Part shown: positions 61,205-64,000 of the stretch, in pieces | Numbering within the stretch: position 1 is the first letter of the stretch | How the letters are laid out: each line of letters begins with the position of its first letter | NCBI GenBank assembly: GCA_963843645.1 | Contig: CAWJLE010000002.1 | Coordinates: 244,790-308,789, forward strand | Length of the DNA stretch: 64,000 bases | Direction: 5' to 3' | Source: CAWJLE01 sp963843645 | GTDB lineage: Bacteria > Chloroflexota > Anaerolineae > DAOTYC01 | Notes under the pieces: generated by a model | What the model saw: only the letters and a program-made list of their open reading frames with translations | Told to the model about the DNA's origin: nothing | Database searches by the model: none | Translations under genes and position numbers: made by a program

Positions 61205-61500
61205 GCGCAGACACCGACCGGCAATTGAGTGACGATATTCGTAGCGCGGGCGTTGGGCTGGAACATGCCTCGGACGTCGGGAAATCGGTCTTCACGCACG
61301 GCGATGCCTTTCTGTCTCAGAAGTTCAGCGCATTCGCCCAGCTCTTCCAGGGTATTGAGGTACAATTCCGTCGCCTCGATGATGTTCGCGACGGCCTCAT
61401 CCCGGCTGTCGCCGAAACTGGCAGTGCCCAATTCCACGCATTCGGAGACATAATGTTTGCCCTCCCGTTTGATGCGGAAAGTCACCTTGATGTAACCCAT
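61201..61500 (-). CDS. hicB: HicB-like antitoxin or standalone HicB-domain protein
   Basis: 99 residues from ATG 61500, with GAGGCG upstream. MGYIKVTFRIKREGKHYVSE and CVELGTASFGDSRDEAVANI follow the partly degraded RNase-H-like HicB fold. No C-terminal DNA-binding ribbon-helix-helix or HTH is clear; residues 60-99 are poorly conserved. The usual partner, HicA, would be the overlapping 29-codon remnant. If no full HicA exists elsewhere, it may be an orphan antitoxin. Confidence 0.75.
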   Translation of the reverse strand: MGYIKVTFRIKREGKHYVSECVELGTASFGDSRDEAVANIIEATELYLNTLEELGECAELLRQKGIAVREDRFPDVRGMFQPNARATNIVTQLPVGVCA

Positions 61501-61569
61501 GGCGTCGCCTCGTTTCTCCGGCATGAACGGTGGATTGTACGGGCAGTCTATCATCAGAATGGAAGCGCG

Positions 61570-63414
<1,845 letters not shown>

Positions 63415-64000
63415 AGAAGACCTTGCCGCTGTCGTCGCGCAGCGCCAGCTTCAGCGTGGAGGGGCTGTCCTGCAGCCCGGCCTCCTGAAAGATCGGCGGC
63501 AGGTCCAGCGCCATGGTCGTGAGACCCCAGAACGTGCCGGCTTCGTAAATGCCCTGCCGGGCAACCAGTCCCAGACGTCCCCCGGACTGCACGAACGGCC
63601 GGCTGAGCGTGACACGCTGCGACAGGATCGCTTTCCGCGCGTCGGCTTGCGTTCGGGGCCCTGCTCGGCGAAAGCGTCCGTGCCCTGGAGCCGCTCGTTC
63701 CCGACGAGCGGGTAGACGTACCGCACGACACCGCCGGGGGCGATGATGAAATCGCGGATGCCTGGGATCGCAACGTACAGCCCTTGGGCGAAGGTTTCGA
63801 AATCGTTGGCGGGGATCGTCGTTTCGCGGATGCCGTGAACTCCAACGAAGGCGGTCCAGCCCCTCAAGCAAGGCGACGCGCCGATCCACTGCCGCGATCA
63901 GCGCGTTGCTCGTCAGGGCGCGCCAGCGTACGGACGACGGAACGCTGTTGGGTGATGAGCTGACCCGATGCCGATCGGCGCCCTGCAACGTGACGATCGA
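63415..64000 (-). pseudogene. CHASE-like sensor of the histidine kinase, frameshifted and cut by the window end
   Basis: Pieces in three frames add up to one extracellular sensor: NALIAAVDRRVALLEGL, AFVGVHGIRETTIPANDFE, GIRDFIIAPGGVVRYVYPLV then GNERLQGTDAF, AILSQRVTLSRPFVQSGGRL, GTFWGLTTMALDLPPIFQEA, and DETVFEQDPVLQAITLEG. This is the usual CHASE order. Shifts lie near 63845, 63655, 63408 and 63325. The remainder of the gene is beyond 64000. As each piece is well conserved, sequence errors are more likely than decay. Confidence 0.65.

Overview
The window is a high-GC stretch of a bacterial chromosome. I read it as probably Chloroflexota (Anaerolineae-like) with moderate confidence. The reasons are the family mix (ADP-dependent sugar kinase, DhaK/DhaL, TipAS-type MerR, IS1182-type transposase), very large secreted beta-helix/DUF11 proteins that end in an LPVLVRG-like segment followed by a CARDB-like domain, and dense dispersed palindromes. 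No rRNA or tRNA gene was recognised.

Layout. (1) 1-15.3 kb is a carbohydrate region. On the plus strand lie the end of an FGGY kinase, an ADP-dependent PFK/glucokinase-family kinase, a Tat-exported solute-binding protein and two permeases. On the minus strand lie a GpsA-like dehydrogenase, an FCD/GntR regulator and dhaK-dhaL. Together they suggest uptake of a small sugar or polyol, phosphorylation, oxidation, and entry through a dihydroxyacetone- or erythrulose-type kinase. Interspersed are a thioesterase, a PPC-like secreted protein, a hypothetical membrane-anchored protein and a peroxiredoxin-like gene whose active-site position is an in-frame UGA (probable selenoprotein). (2) 16-52.9 kb is taken up by three consecutive same-strand genes for giant secreted proteins (reconstructed as about 4213, 1643 and 5944 residues). 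They are built from 14 copies of one cassette: a Cys-containing N-terminal block, a Pmp-like GGGLY/FVSN beta-helix and a DUF11 stalk. All three share a near-consensus promoter with the identical decamer ATCGTATAAT, similar signal peptides and a common C-terminus. (3) 52.9-54.8 kb holds an IS1182-like element that split an older palindrome, then 60-bp tandem repeats. (4) 54.8-64 kb, all on the minus strand, holds a ClC channel/antiporter with a Usp protein, a DUF2007 protein, a lipoyl-like protein, a MerR(TipAS)-APH pair with a 19-bp-spacer promoter, HicB with a truncated HicA, and a PAS hybrid histidine kinase with a CHASE-like sensor that runs off the window.

Two features cut across the window. 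Several families of perfect or near-perfect palindromes fill most intergenic gaps, and one family is inserted in frame inside two protein genes. Single-base indels break many genes (both larger giant genes, dhaK, the transposase, the kinase sensor). Several lie in homopolymers, so uncorrected sequencing error is the simplest reading, although real decay cannot be excluded.
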